Part shown: positions 1 through 11,739 of the stretch, in pieces
How positions within the stretch are numbered: the stretch's first letter is position 1
Layout: each line of letters opens with the position of its first letter
Origin: Theropithecus gelada
Taxonomy: Eukaryota > Chordata > Mammalia > Primates > Cercopithecidae
Length of the DNA: 64,000 bases
Direction: 5' to 3'
NCBI RefSeq assembly: GCF_003255815.1
Contig: NC_037683.1
Coordinates: 77,931,440 to 77,995,439 of the forward strand
Position numbers and translations under genes: made by a program
Notes under the pieces: model-generated
Databases searched by the model: none
The model's input: the letters and a program-made list of their open reading frames with translations, nothing else
Told to the model about the DNA's origin: nothing

Positions 1-3000
1 CGTGGCTTCTACTGAGAAATTTTGCATTCTTTCATGGTTTATAGGGATTTAACACTTTTATGTTGGGAAATGCTCTGTAGTCTTCTTGTTACTTGAGATT
101 TTTTTTTCTTCCTTGAGAAGTGTTAGCACAGTGCCAGCCAAGGGTACGTATATGGAAAGAATTTGACCTTTTCCTTGTGAGTTAGAAAAATGCTCAGTCA
201 GGGGGATTTGATAGATAGTCTTAATTGCATACAAACCCACTCTTGTAAGTTAATTGTTAAAATCATTTTCCCCTAGAAATATAGTTAAATTTCTTTAATT
301 GGAATCCCAGTAAATTGATATCTGTGATCATTAGACAGACACTGGATTTGCTCTTGTGTTTCAGAAAAGCAAAGGAACTGCTAAGTTAATTAAGAATGTA
401 AATAAAGTGAGAAAGCATGTGCTTAATCTTCTTAAAATAACACACCCTTTTTGCATGGTATTAACTACTTTCAGCAGGACCACTGTCCATTGTTTTGTTA
501 TCATCTATATATACCTTATAAATTTGAATTAGTAAAAAAAAAAAAAAAAACCACACACCTTCTAGATGAGGGGGTTTTCTTCCCCCTGAATCTGATCATT
601 TTCTGCCTCCAAGTTGTCCAAATGTGTAAGGTTTTATTGTAATAGTGAATCTATCATTAACATCGGAAAGTACCCTTGTAGAGATTAACAATTGTCATGG
701 ACATGAAAGAGTATCGGTCCCCTATCTAGACAAATAAGCAACACTGTAATGTTCAAGTTAAGAAGGTAACCTAGGTTGACAGATTTGGAAATGTAACGGG
801 ATATTTTCAGGAATTATTAATGGTTTCTCCTGTTCAAACTTGATGTGTTTCAGCCTCTGTATAAAGAAAGAGTAGTTTCAATTGTGTGAGAGATTGTTGA
901 AGCACTAAATGAAAAAAGAAAACCAGATCTTGAGACTACAAAATATTATTTTACTGACAATTTGCAGGCACCATTTAACAAGCAATCTAAATAAACAAGG
1001 GTGTACTTTCAAGGAGCAGTATTGTAATCTCATGTCAAATATTGCAGTGTTATCTTAATTTTGTCTTACGTAAAAGAAGGCCCTGTCTCTCCAATGGCTT
1101 AGCTTTTGATGTTCACTGTTTTCTGCAAGTGGTTGAATTGGATTTCATTGACTTGTTGACTTGCAATGCGCAGCCCTTAGTGATAAGTTTGCAGTGTTTA
1201 CTTTCCGATTTTAGCCTGCCTTTTTATCCAAAGATTTTAAAAATTCTTTATGAATCCATGGTGGATTAATTTGTGGAAATTGAAATGACGAAAGTTGCTC
1301 CATCCAACAAAAAAAGGAAATGTCACTCCCAGGAGAAGCAGTTGCTAATAAACCTGAAACTAGTCAATCCATATTTCCAAATCTTGTGCTGATATACCAG
1401 TGTGTAATATTTACATGGTACAATGTTGTTACTAGACCTTGGAGAGATTCTAATTGCTCACTCACATCAGGACTTGGTATTTGAAATATTTCCTGGCAGC
1501 AATAAAAAAAAAGAAACAATAAACCTTTTAAGGCAGAATTAAGATTATTTACGACTTTAATTAAAAATTGAAAACTGGCATCATTTCAAAAAAGCCTTTA
1601 CAAAAATGTGAATTAATCAAAAATAACCATAAAAATTCCAAGGTGATAAAGGCACAGTGGAGTAATGGTCCTAGTCCTAGGGAATTGTTTTGTTGAAAAG
1701 AATAAAACCCTTTTCTGTCACACTCTGTTAGTCATGGACTTATTTAATATACCCTGCTTGCCTGCCTGCCTCTAATCCTCTTTGTAACCTCCCCCTAGAC
1801 ACTAAATGACATTATTTTGGTCTTAACGTTGCCAGTTTTATGAGTCCTACTGTGGAATCAGGGCCAGTGACAAGACACCCATAGCCATAGATAAATGCAT
1901 GTGAGGAGAGGCAGGGATCTCATAAGTGATGCCCTGACCGTGGGCATATGGCCCTTTCCCACACCTGTCAGATCCTACTGAAAACCAGAAAAACCTGAAA
2001 TCCCAACTAAACATTATTCAAGCTGTGAAGAGAAAGAAAAAGAAGAAGAAGAAAAAAAAACTCTTCTGCAAAGGAATGGGGATAATTTGGTTCATTGCAT
2101 GCAGAAGAGTAACTTTTCTCTTTGCATAATTCGTGCACACCCACACATCCCATCATCCGATGTACAGACTTCTTTCATGGAATGTGCTTTGCAGATCTCG
2201 AGTCCATTAAATCAAGGGTTACACAGAAAAATGGGTAGCAAAATACTCAAGTCACCAACTATGGTCTCCACAGAGAATAGAAGAAGTTAGCCTATAGAGC
2301 AAAAGGCAGAATCTGTCCTTCAATTCCGTCTGATAATGAGTAAGTGAAATAAGAGAAAACTAAGGCAATAAGCCACTTGAAATTTTCCTCAAGGCTATGA
2401 GCTTTATCAGAATGTTTCATTTTCACCTTGGAAGTGCCATAAGCGGGAGGGTTTCCTTTAACTCAAGCCTGATATTGAAATGGACTTTTTAAAAGTGCAT
2501 GCAAAGAATGCCTGACCAGAAGTTAGAGGTTACATGAATCTTTCATCCATTTCACACTTCCACAAAGATTCAAACTTTATTTGTGATTTGTTAAATGTTT
2601 GTTAAACATTGACCTATGATCCGCTGTGGTTGATGGCTTTCACTTTTGTGACCTCAAAACAGGCTGTTATAAACCAAGCATAGCATTTGAAATGGGTGCA
2701 AATGCAACACACATTTATATTTCCTACATAGAGAACAGCTCTGTATTGCTTTCTGGCAAAATTAGGGCAGTCTATTTACTGTAACTCTTAATAGAGAACT
2801 GGTAACTTTTGGGAATCGGTTCAGAGCCACCACCACCTCTCCCCGCTATATACTCAAAACCAGAAAATTTTCATTAAGTACCACATAAGCTCACTTTGCT
2901 TTGTACAGTTCTTTGGATCTTTAAGAGCTATGTGAAAATATATATTTTCCTTTAAGTTGAAGCATATATTAAGTGGACTAATAAGGCTCACTTTTTCTGT

Positions 3001-4160
3001 CAGTTGCTTTCAGTCATGGTCTAGACAGCAGATGGTTTATGCACAAGTAGGATACATGACCAGGGGCCGCCCCAGATTTTGTAATCCCTTTTCATTTTTT
3101 TCCTTTCTTGTTTCTGCTCAGGAATAAATTAAAAATCAGTTATACTATTAATAGAATATTAGTAATAGGCACATATCACAGACATATCATCTCAAGATGA
3201 ACTAGTCCACCTCTTCCTCTCACATTTTAGAAACTATATTGGAATGCAGGTGAGGGAGAGTGATGCTGTTATAGGGATGACATTCAAATAGCACTGATTT
3301 TTAAAAGCGAGTCACAAACTTCTGTACTTTAATCATTGTTGATGATGCATTACTTACCTCACACCTCAAAATGATGGTGAAACATACCTGAATATCCTGA
3401 TGCTCTCATTTGAAAGTAACTTACTTCAATAAAGGCTCTGGGAGATGCTTTTGTAAAACAAGTGCTTTTGGTTAGAAATTTTTATGCTAATTAATAATTA
3501 AACTCAAATGAAAAAATAAGCCATCTTAAATTTAACGCTGTGCCAATAGGACTGATTTGAAGTTGAAACCAGTTGCTTGGAGGCTTCCCTTTTAAGTAGA
3601 CCCAATATGATGCCAGCTATGCTTTCCAGAGCATTTTGATGCTACATGGTGATGGGAGCTATTTAACAAGAGCTAAGAATCCATAATTTGTAGGAATTGG
3701 GAGAGGTTGTGAATGAAAGTGACCACTTAGTGAGAATAAGCTTCTCTTCCTTTCTTGAGTGATCAGAGAAGCTGTCTTTGGCCTTTCAGTAAATATAGAA
3801 AAATATCAAAAGATGTCTACCACCATCTCTGGGGTAATGGTCCAGGATCTTATTTCGTGCTTAAAGCTTTTTCCCAAGGTGTGCTCTTTAGAATACATTC
3901 CACAGAATGTTATTAGATATTTCTTTTAAAAAGATTTTTTGGTCATATAAGTTTAGGACACACTAAGCTAAGTACTATTCAATGGTTTCTTTCTTGCAAG
4001 AGTTCTCAGAGCCTTGGATATACGAGTATTCCAGAAGGAAGATAGTGTTAGGCGTTGCTCAAAATTACTTGGCCAACTAAACCATCTTTGTTTTTCTGTA
4101 GGATCTCAACAAACTACTCTTCTACTAAATTATTTGCAAAGTACAATCTCAAAGAATTCC
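1..4160. other. Intronic sequence, nothing specific recognised
   Basis: AT-rich sequence with short A-runs (535-550, 2040-2060). I see no Alu, L1 tail, splice-flanked exon or RNA gene. The longest open frames are 60-75 codons with no recognisable protein. Confidence 0.6.
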
Positions 4161-4164
4161 ATTT

Positions 4165-4465
4165 ATTCTACTCAACAGATATTTATTGAGTACTTATTGT
4201 GTGTCAGGCGCTAGGTTAGATCCAGAGATACAAATGTGTATAAGACAGACATGTTCTGTGCCCTCATAGATTTACATTCTCTTGATGAAAGTCCAACAAC
4301 AGTAAAAAAATAAACGGAAAATCAGCAACATAAATACAGACAGGGAAACAATTAGGGTACTGATATGGATATTAACAGAGGGTGGCCTATTGAGGTGAGA
4401 TGGGCAGGAAAGGCCTCTCTGAGGAGCTGAGCATATTTTTAGTGGGAACACATTCAAATGACGAA
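4165..4465 (-). repeat. L2 LINE, 3' end
   Basis: The sequence reads as the complement of an L2 tail: CAACAGATATTTATTGAGTAC, then a degenerate 'common in a list, size, gain' block ending CAAATGTGTATAAGACAGAC, then CCTCATAGATTTACATTCT, and AGGCCTCTCTGAGGAGCTGAG further in. An Alu inserted next to its inner end. Confidence 0.7.
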
Positions 4466-4476
4466 TTTAGAAACAA

Positions 4477-4757
4477 GGCCAGTCCCTCAGTGGCTCACAC
4501 CTGTAATCCCAGCACTTTGGGAGGTCGAGGTGGGTGGATCACTTGAGGCCAGGAGCTCAAGACCAGCCTGGCCAACATGATGAATCCCCTTTTCTAGTAA
4601 AAATACAAAAAAATTAGCCAGGCATGGTGATGTGCACCTGTAATCCCAGCTACTTGGAAGGCTGAGGCAGGATAAATCCTTGAACCTGGGAGGCAGAGGT
4701 TGCAGTGACCTGAACTGTAGTCACGCCACTACATTCCAGCCTTTGTGACAGAGTGAG
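4477..4757 (+). mobile_element. Alu element (S-type), full length
   Basis: It has CCTGTAATCCCAGCACTTTG in the left arm, CCTGTAATCCCAGCTACTTG in the right arm and an A/G-rich tail. The 5' end is diverged (GGCCAGTCCCTCAGTGGCTC). The tail has grown into the purine repeat that follows. Confidence 0.93.
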
Positions 4758-4764
4758 AAAAAAA

Positions 4765-4801
<37 letters not shown>

Positions 4802-4826
4802 GAGGAAGGGAGGAAAGGAAGAAATA
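4758..4826 (+). repeat. Purine microsatellite, (AG)n and (GGAA)n, at an Alu tail
   Basis: Almost pure A/G: about 12 AG units followed by GGAAGG-type units. It grew from the poly(A) tail of the Alu at 4477. Open frames on its complement are low-complexity artefacts. Confidence 0.9.
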
Positions 4827-4872
4827 AATGAAAAAAATACAGATTGGTTGCAAATTTTTAAAAAGCATTGCG

Positions 4873-5178
4873 GGCTGGGCACGGTGGCTCATGCCTGTAA
4901 TCCCAGCCCTTTGGGAGACTGAGATGGGCAGATCACGAGGTCAGGAGATCGAGACTATCCTGGCTAACATGGTGAAACCCCGTCTCTACTAAAAATAAAA
5001 AAATTAGCCGGGCATGGTGGCAAGTGCCTGTAGTCCCAGCTACTCAGGAGTCTGAGGCAGGAGAATGGCATGAACCCGAGAGGCGGAGCTTGCAGTGAGC
5101 AGAGATTGTGCCAGTGCACTCCAGCCTGGGCTACAGAGCGAGACTCTGTCAAAAAACAAAACAAAACAAAACAAAAAA
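4873..5178 (+). mobile_element. Alu element, Y-type, full length
   Basis: GGCTGGGCACGGTGGCTC starts the element. AGGAGATCGAGACTATCCTG and GGCGGAGCTTGCAGTGAGC are Y-type diagnostic stretches. The tail is (CAAAA)n. Flanks AAAAGCATTGC and AAAACACTGC look like an imperfect target-site duplication. Confidence 0.93.
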
Positions 5179-5440
5179 CACTGCTTTAGTCACAACACTG
5201 TACCTTCCTGTTTGAGCTTTAAAAAAAAGAACCTGATACTACTAACACTACAGCAATAGATGTTAGGATCATCTTAATTTGTTTTAATTGCATCTTTCTG
5301 CAGCCTGTCTTTCTTAAATGAGATGGCACTCAATTGAAGGACTGCATGCTAGACAGTAAAAAGCATAGCTTAGTGCTCCCGTCTAAGAAAATGACTCAGA
5401 TGGTCAGCATTTGTGATTCTCTGAGTACACTCTGTCCTCA

Positions 5441-5960
5441 CTTAATGGCCTTGATAGGTTCTTGGAAACTGCAACTCTAAGCGACATGATGTATAACAAA
5501 ACCAATTTTACCAAAAGCTAATTGATAAAACAAGAATTAAGTTCCTAGGGCATATTTCTGGTCAGAAAAACATCATCAAACTTCCAAATAAAGATCTCAA
5601 ACACTTTTAACATTAAACATTGAAGTGAATGTGAGCTTATGTACATTTAAGAAAGATTATTAAAAGCAAATACCAAAATTAGTTTCCCAATTGTTTAAGT
5701 TCAAGGTTGAGGGTGGCTGGATCCTACCCCAACAGCTCAAAGCCTGGAGAGGATTCCATCTTATCACAGTGCGCACACACGCACGGACCATGTAGACACA
5801 TCCTTTCACCTAATGGTAACATCTTTGGTACATGGGAGGAAACCAGAGTACCTGGAGAAAACCCATATAGACATGGGGAGAACACTTCACACAGACAGCG
5901 GCTCCAGTCAGGAATCAATTTTTTTTCTCATCAGCACTATAAAGACACCACATTATTCCA
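5441..5960. repeat. Ancient interspersed repeat, family not assigned
   Basis: From TTGATAGGTTCTTGGAAACT through GGGAGGAAACCAGAGTACCT and GAGAAAACCCATATAGACAT the text matches a repeat phrase I know from many loci, but I cannot name the family. An open frame of 156 codons (5707-6177) runs across it and has no recognisable protein content. Confidence 0.5.
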
Positions 5961-6120
5961 GGACCTGCTGTACTCAGTACAGGCAAGGCCCCATGCCAGC
6001 TCTGAGGATTTAGAAACAAGACCTGGCCCTGCCCTCCTGAAGATTACATTCTACCAAGAGACACCAGTAGATGCCTGCTTTCAGTACACTGGGGGAAATG
6101 CTATGATAAAGTCACACAGA
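5960..6120 (-). repeat. L2-like fragment
   Basis: AGGCAAGGCCCCATGCCAGC followed by CCTGGCCCTGCCCTCCTGAA and GATTACATTCTACCA follows the complement of an L2 tail, like the fragment at 4165. Confidence 0.45.
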
Positions 6121-7308
6121 GAGAGCTTCTGGAACATGGTACTTGGGAGTTCCTTGGCAAACGATAGAGATTGTTAAGGAGTAGTCTTGTATTTACTGTC
6201 CGAAAGCAATAAGGAGATCAATATTATTCTTTATTACATTACAATATTTTGTCAAATATAACAAAGTAGTTTTATTTCTATTCCCCCTGAAAATGGGTAA
6301 TTGGGACCAAAAATAGGTTTTTGGGGCACAGTTCTGGCCAACTATGTAAGGAATGAGAACCCTCTGACAGGTGCTTTAATGAGCTATTCAGGCTGTACAG
6401 TGCCTAGCACAGCTATCTTATGGAAAGAGTTCCTAGATAATTGTTTTTCTGATTGACTGACTGACAGAAGCCTTCTAAGCTTCTTATTCCCTGTCTCTTA
6501 TTAAATTTTATGCATTCTTGATGAAAATCATTTTGGAATAAAAACTAATTTAGCTCAGGCTCTCTGCTACCTAAATATAGTGTCCTAAAATCTCATAACA
6601 CAGCTCACTATTGCCCTTCTCAGGCACTCCCTCTCCATCCCCATCAAAGTATTCGTGTCCCTTGTGCAAGTACTGCTCCCTCTGGTAATTCTCTCTTGTC
6701 TTTCCTTTTCAGCTTCAGTTGAGCTGTGTCATTGATATCCATGGGCAGTATCTTCCCATTTGTTTGTATCCTGGCTCTCTGATCTGTGAAGATTTGTTTT
6801 CAGGGTGACTTCACACAAGGGCGTGGATAAGCCTAATACGAAAATTTTTCATGGTGCATACCAGGCAGATGGCCTTGTCTTAGAGTGGTGTTTGGATTGG
6901 ACATCAGAAGGTGTGGACTTCTTTTAAGCAGTGCCATGAATTGCTTCAGGACTTAGCTTAAGTTACATTCCCCTGGTTTTTCCATTTTCCCTTCTTTGCA
7001 ACTAGCTTAAAAGGCAACATGGGGCCCCAGAAGTGAAAGGGGAGCTAGTTCAGTAGAAAGCATTGTTATGCCACATACCTGCAAATCCATGGCAGTCTAC
7101 TGTGACTGACAACAGACCAGTAGTATCCTTGGAAATATTTTCCTTCCTAAGAACTGAATATTCTTTCAGTGATTACTAGAGCCAGCCTTTCTGGGTCATA
7201 TAGATACTCAGACGATAGCACAACAGAAGATCCAGACAAAGGAAAGCAAGCTGGAATCCAAACTAGAGGGAATTTAAATCAAATTTGAACCTGTGAAATC
7301 TAATTATA
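6121..7308. other. Intronic sequence, nothing specific recognised
   Basis: No Alu or L1 and no exon-like segment. 6600-6720 is C/T-rich and could be a worn L2 piece, but I cannot support it. Confidence 0.5.
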
Positions 7309-7441
7309 TTCAGGGGTTTTTGACTTGGGGCTCATAGACCATGGGCAAAGGCCCATGGATGGCTGTGTTTCAGGAAGCTCACGAACTCCCAGAAATTATA
7401 TGCAAAATGTATTTTTCTGAGGAGAGGCTCCATAGATTTTA
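7309..7441. repeat. hAT-type DNA transposon end (MER-like)
   Basis: CAGGGGTTTTTGACTTGGGG followed by CTCATAGACCATGGGCAAAG resembles the common CAGGGGTTCTTAACCTGGGG terminus of non-autonomous hAT elements. The other end is lost at the Alu fragment beginning at 7442. Confidence 0.5.
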
Positions 7442-7515
7442 CTGACCTCAAGTGATCCACCTGCCTTGGCCTCCCAAAGTGATGGGATTACGGACATGAG
7501 CCACTGCACCTGGCC
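7442..7515 (-). mobile_element. Alu fragment, antisense, 5' portion only
   Basis: CCTTGGCCTCCCAAAGTGAT and GAGCCACTGCACCTGGCCC are the complement of the first 75 bases of Alu. No poly(T) or second arm is present. Confidence 0.88.
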
Positions 7516-8059
7516 CACGGCTATTCTTTTAACTATAATAGAAAGGCATGGCTTTTAGGATGGTTGCTTGCCACACTGCCACTACATGAGGTCTCGGCTA
7601 TAGCCCATCAGCACTATATGCATCCTTAAATGTCACCTCATCCATCCTGCAGCCTAGTATGGGAGTCACATTTAGGAAGTCCCAAAAGATATTCATAAAG
7701 CTTCTTCATGTCATCTTAAACTTTCTGACTTTTGTGACAGTCTTTTTGGGTATTCCTGTTATTTAGCAACTCTAATATGTTCAAACATCCTTGTGCTATA
7801 AAGAAAAAACACAACATGCTTCTGAAACACCTGCACATGGGCTTTACTTCTGTCTTCCAAATGTGCTGCTGCTTTTCCATGGTGACTTTGCTGATGTCTG
7901 TGAAATTCTCCCTTAATATCTCTAGTTTCCCACAATTTTTTCTTATTACCCAGGTTCCAGATTTTTTGGCATATGGATTACATTCGTCTCTATGCTCTAT
8001 ATTTCATTCATGGTGTAGAGTACAGTGTCAGCAAGGGTCACATGAGGCTTGCAGTGTCA

Positions 8060-8230
8060 TTTATTGGCTATTGAGATAGGCATTGAGGTAAAAAGGTCGA
8101 CAAAGGAACCAGTGCTAAAGGGCCTTATATGCCCTGCTAAGGTGTTAAACATATACAGTGGTCAGATCTGTGATTTAGAAAGATAATTATAGTGGTAATG
8201 TGGGAAATGAATTAGGTATTTACAGTGAAA
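8060..8230 (-). repeat. L2 LINE fragment
   Basis: AAGGGCCTTATATGCCCTGC and AGTGGTCAGATCTGTGATTT follow the antisense L2 phrase '...gggccttgtaggcc...' and '...agtgacatgatctga...'. Confidence 0.5.
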
Positions 8231-8869
8231 GGAGACAAGGCAATTAGTTTAGTTGGCATATTTCCATTAATCAACAGTCTTTGGATACAGTGGCTCATCC
8301 ACCTATGACTGTACCCAGCCATGGTGTCATCAGTTCTAGGTTTCTCAGTCTTTTTCAAAATGCTATCATGAGAGACTGCTAATTATCTTGGAATTCTAGG
8401 AGTGGCTTTCCGCTAATGGTATCTAAAAAGGAAAGGAGGATTCCCTCGTTGTTCCCAGTAACCCCATCCTAACTCCAACTGACTTCCTTCCTTCTTTACT
8501 GCTTGGCAACCCATTATTCTTCCTAGAATCTTTCCAACCATAAAGTTGAAGCTTTCTGGTCATTAGATACATTTTTAGCCTCTATCTTTTTTACCTCATT
8601 GAAATTTGGGATATGCATCTCTTTCTCCATTTTTTGGCTTTATCTCTCTGTATTTTTTCAAAGCATAATTTTATAATCACATTTACAAGTGTTTTTAGTA
8701 GCAGTTTGTGAAGACTTAGAACCTTGAATTCCCTGACTAACTAGATGAGCTCTCTTGTTAACTTCTTTCCTATCCTTCCCCACCTTACCCCCAGTAATTA
8801 TTTTTGCACATTTCCCCTTCACCACTCCCTCCTGTGGAAAAAGTACACATAAGCCAGGTAGTAGCAGTG
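8231..8869. other. Intronic sequence, nothing specific recognised
   Basis: Short pyrimidine-rich stretches only. A 101-codon antisense frame (8658-8963) has a poly(Phe) segment from a T-run and no known domain. Confidence 0.5.
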
Positions 8870-9835
8870 TTGTGATATCATGCTCAGAGTCCATTCTTCT
8901 TTTTAAAATTACATAAGTGATGCCTATCTGTGTTAAAAAAAAAAAAAATGAGGACATATGCAAACTTTCATTGAAACCAAGACACCATTGATTGTGAGAC
9001 TTGTCTTGATTTCAGAGATGTTAAAATGTATTTTCCAATCAATGAATCACAGTGGCTTAACTTTGGTGCCTATCTTTCTATATATTTTCTCCTATCATAT
9101 GCAATCATATTATAGGTCCCTCTGTTTTGATTCTTCTAAGCGGTATATAGAGAATATATTGCCTTGACAGTAACTGTATTTTTAATGGCTGCATTTTAAA
9201 GATACACTGCATGTCACTTAACCAATTTTCTGTTTTCAGACAATTAGATTATTTTAAAGATTGTACTATCATGAACAATTCTATAGCACATATGCTAGTA
9301 TATAGATCTTAGTACACATCCTAAAGTGCTTCAAATAAATTCCTTACAACATATTGCCAAAATGACTTCCCCAAAATTTGTAACAGTTTATTTGAATTTC
9401 TGTTAGGACTATATAAAACCAACTTTTTTCTTACACTTTACCAATGTGACGTGAGAGAGAGAGAGAGAGAGTGTGTGTGTGTGTGTGTACACAGTATGAT
9501 GGTTGAATAATAGATGAACTATTGATATACATTCTTAGATTGCTGGTAGATTTGATTTCTTCAAAATTTATTAACCATTTATATTTCAATGTTATATTAT
9601 CTGTTGTCTTTTCTCATTTTATGGATAATTTTTATATTGATTTGAAGCAACTATATATAACAGATATTAACTAGTTAATTGTCATATATATTGCAAATAT
9701 TTTAGTAGTTTGCCATTTGTGAAACTTGATTTGCTGTGTAAAGAATTTTTTAATCATAGAAAATCTACTATAGGTATATTTTTATATATTTTTTGATTTT
9801 TCTCCCCCATCTAAAGGTTTCTGTTTTGATGTCAC
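8870..9835 (-). mobile_element. Old L1 (L1M-type) 3' region
   Basis: TTTTTAATGGCTGCATTTTA, a block ending TATCATGAACAATTCTATAG, and GCAAATATTTTAGTAGTTTG follow in order the antisense L1 3'-region text (small hypotheses of 'mutated nnGGCTGCAT...', '...TGAACA...', '...GCAAATATTTTCTCC...'). It is strongly diverged and has no surviving reading frame. Confidence 0.65.
9452..9488 (+). repeat. Compound (GA)n(GT)n microsatellite
   Basis: About 10 GA units pass directly into about 9 GT units inside the old L1. It is probably length-polymorphic. Confidence 0.95.
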
Positions 9836-9944
9836 TTTTACAAAGGCCAACTCATTATTCCACTATTTCTTTAAACTCCAGCTTTCTCCCATTTTAGTGA
9901 AACTGCTCTTCTGATGGGGTAGTTCTTGTTTTTTGTAAAGAACA

Positions 9945-10145
9945 AGAAAGGCTTTGGAACTGTGCCTGACTGAGTGTGAATCTTAGCTCTGACTCTGGGA
10001 GAAATTACTTACCTTCTCTGAGCCTCAGGTTCCCATGCTAAAACAACCTACCTTCACAGGGTGATTGTGTGCTTCAAATAAGACCATGCATGTGGATGGA
10101 CTTAGTGAAAAACCCAAACTGCAGAATATAGGAGTGCTCCGCACA
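9945..10145 (-). repeat. MIR SINE
   Basis: GAATCTTAGCTCTGACTCTG, then ACTTACCTTCTCTGAGCCTC and CTACCTTCACAGGGTGATTG follow the complement of MIR in order. Confidence 0.75.
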
Positions 10146-11190
10146 TAGCTTTTTTCTTTTCTCCTGGACACAACTTAGTTAAATGAGAAGGGTTTCTTGT
10201 GGGTAATCTGAATACAATTTTAACTGTCCTCATTTTGAGATACACATTGCAGGCAGCTGTTGAACTGCACACCTTGTCTTGAAGGAATAATGCACGACAC
10301 CACTGTGCATAATCAAAACTTTAGTTCCAATTTGCGTTCAGATTCAGTAACAACGATACTGCAAAGTCCTGTAGGGTTGTGATGCAGGATCATTAAGTTT
10401 GGTGGTAAAAAAGATAAATTACTGTAATGAGAAGTTTTCCTCATTTCAAATCTCTAAGGACATCACGGAGCTTTGAAAAAGGAGACTCAAAAGGAAAAAT
10501 ATAGGTAGAGAGCTGGCAGGGCAAGAAGACAAGAAGCTCTGTTTCACAATAGTGCTTTGGGCTAGCCTAGCACACAGTCACCAGCTAGGCTATAGGAATT
10601 TAGATAATGTTTACCCATCATAGCCTTTGAATAGAAACTGTATTTTGAGATAATAGTGCAAAGGACATCCTTGACATTTCATTTCCTCATGTGTACATAA
10701 GCAAATACAGAAATCGGATTTCATTTCTGTGTACTCAAAATAGCAACCAAGGATCCAAAGATGATCCCCCACCTCTTCTTTAAAAAAAAAAAAATCCTCT
10801 TCTTTTATATTCAAAAATATGTCAAGAGTAAGTTCCTGAATTTCTGAGTCACAAAGACTCAGACACATAGGGAGCCCTAAATCATAGCATAAATGAACTG
10901 AGGAACCTGATGCTTCATAATATTTTACCCATCTCCCATCTCTACCCTCATGATGATTTCCCTTCCCCATAGAATGTTAAGCATGAAATTGATTAGAGAC
11001 TTTTAACGTAGCAAAAACACTCACAAACTCAGTACCACTTTTATCTCTTCAACCATCAGCGAAAGCAAGAAAGGGTGATTTGATATTTAAAACAGTCAGT
11101 AATAACATAATGGATGCCATTAGCTATTTTTATTCTCTTTACTTACGAAATAATAGTTTAAAAGAAATGGGAAGGCCAACAATAATAATC
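10146..11190. other. Intronic sequence, nothing specific recognised
   Basis: No diagnostic repeat and no splice-flanked exon. A 119-codon antisense frame (10611-10970) carries a poly(Phe/Lys) stretch from an A-run and no known domain. Confidence 0.5.
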
Positions 11191-11194
11191 ACCA

Positions 11195-11530
11195 AATACC
11201 AGTTTGCTGGGTATTTTCATGTGTGTTTACTTTTTCAGTCTTCAAAACAATTCTACCAGGCGAGTATTACAGTTATTCTTGTGGCCTTCTGTTAGAGATG
11301 GTAGAGCCTCCATGCTTTGAAGTATCTTTTCCGAAATTCTTCAAGCCCCTTTCTTGGTAACTGGGCCAATAGTACCATCCAGTTGGGGTATCCTGATCCT
11401 ATTTCATTTCATTTTAGAGATGAAAGACCTCAGGTTCAGAGAAGTTAAATGACTTACAAAGCACATTAAGTAAGCAGTAGAACTGTACTCAGGCTACATT
11501 TTTCTAACTCAACATCCAGTGCTCTTTTGG
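11195..11530 (+). repeat. MIR SINE split by a 125-bp segment
   Basis: The left part (about 11195-11274) includes TCTTCAAAACAATTCTACCA and AGGCGAGTATTACAG. The right part (11401-11530) includes TTTTAGAGATGAAAGACCTC, AGGTTCAGAGAAGTTAAATG and a faint match through GTAAGCAGTAGAACTG. Between them lies unrelated sequence that recurs at 11608. Confidence 0.7.
11275..11400 (+). repeat. Divergent local duplication, copy A
   Basis: It shares CTGTTAGAGATGGT, CATGCTTTG, AGTACCATCCAG, GTGGGG/TTGGGG and CCTGATCCT in the same order and spacing with 11608-11739. Identity is roughly three quarters by eye. It sits inside the MIR at 11195. Confidence 0.8.
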
Positions 11531-11607
11531 CTTTACCATTCTGACTATGACTCTCTGATTTCCCAACATTGAAGATATTATAACTTACCAACTAGTTCTT
11601 GGCATGA

Positions 11608-11739
11608 ATTCTATTGTGGCCTCTGTTAGAGATGGTGGTAGATTTTCCCCATGCTTTGGAGTACCTAATTCAAAATTGTGTAAGCTCTCCTCTTGGTGGC
11701 TAGGTCAGCAGTACCATCCAGGTGGGGCAACCTGATCCT
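11608..11739 (+). repeat. Divergent local duplication, copy B
   Basis: It is the partner of 11275-11400, about 330 bp downstream, in the same orientation. It has no MIR around it. The pair could be a local duplication or two copies of an unrecognised repeat. Confidence 0.8.

Noticed and set aside
5707..6177. 156-codon plus-strand frame
   Set aside because: It crosses two old repeats, has no splice-site context and no recognisable protein.
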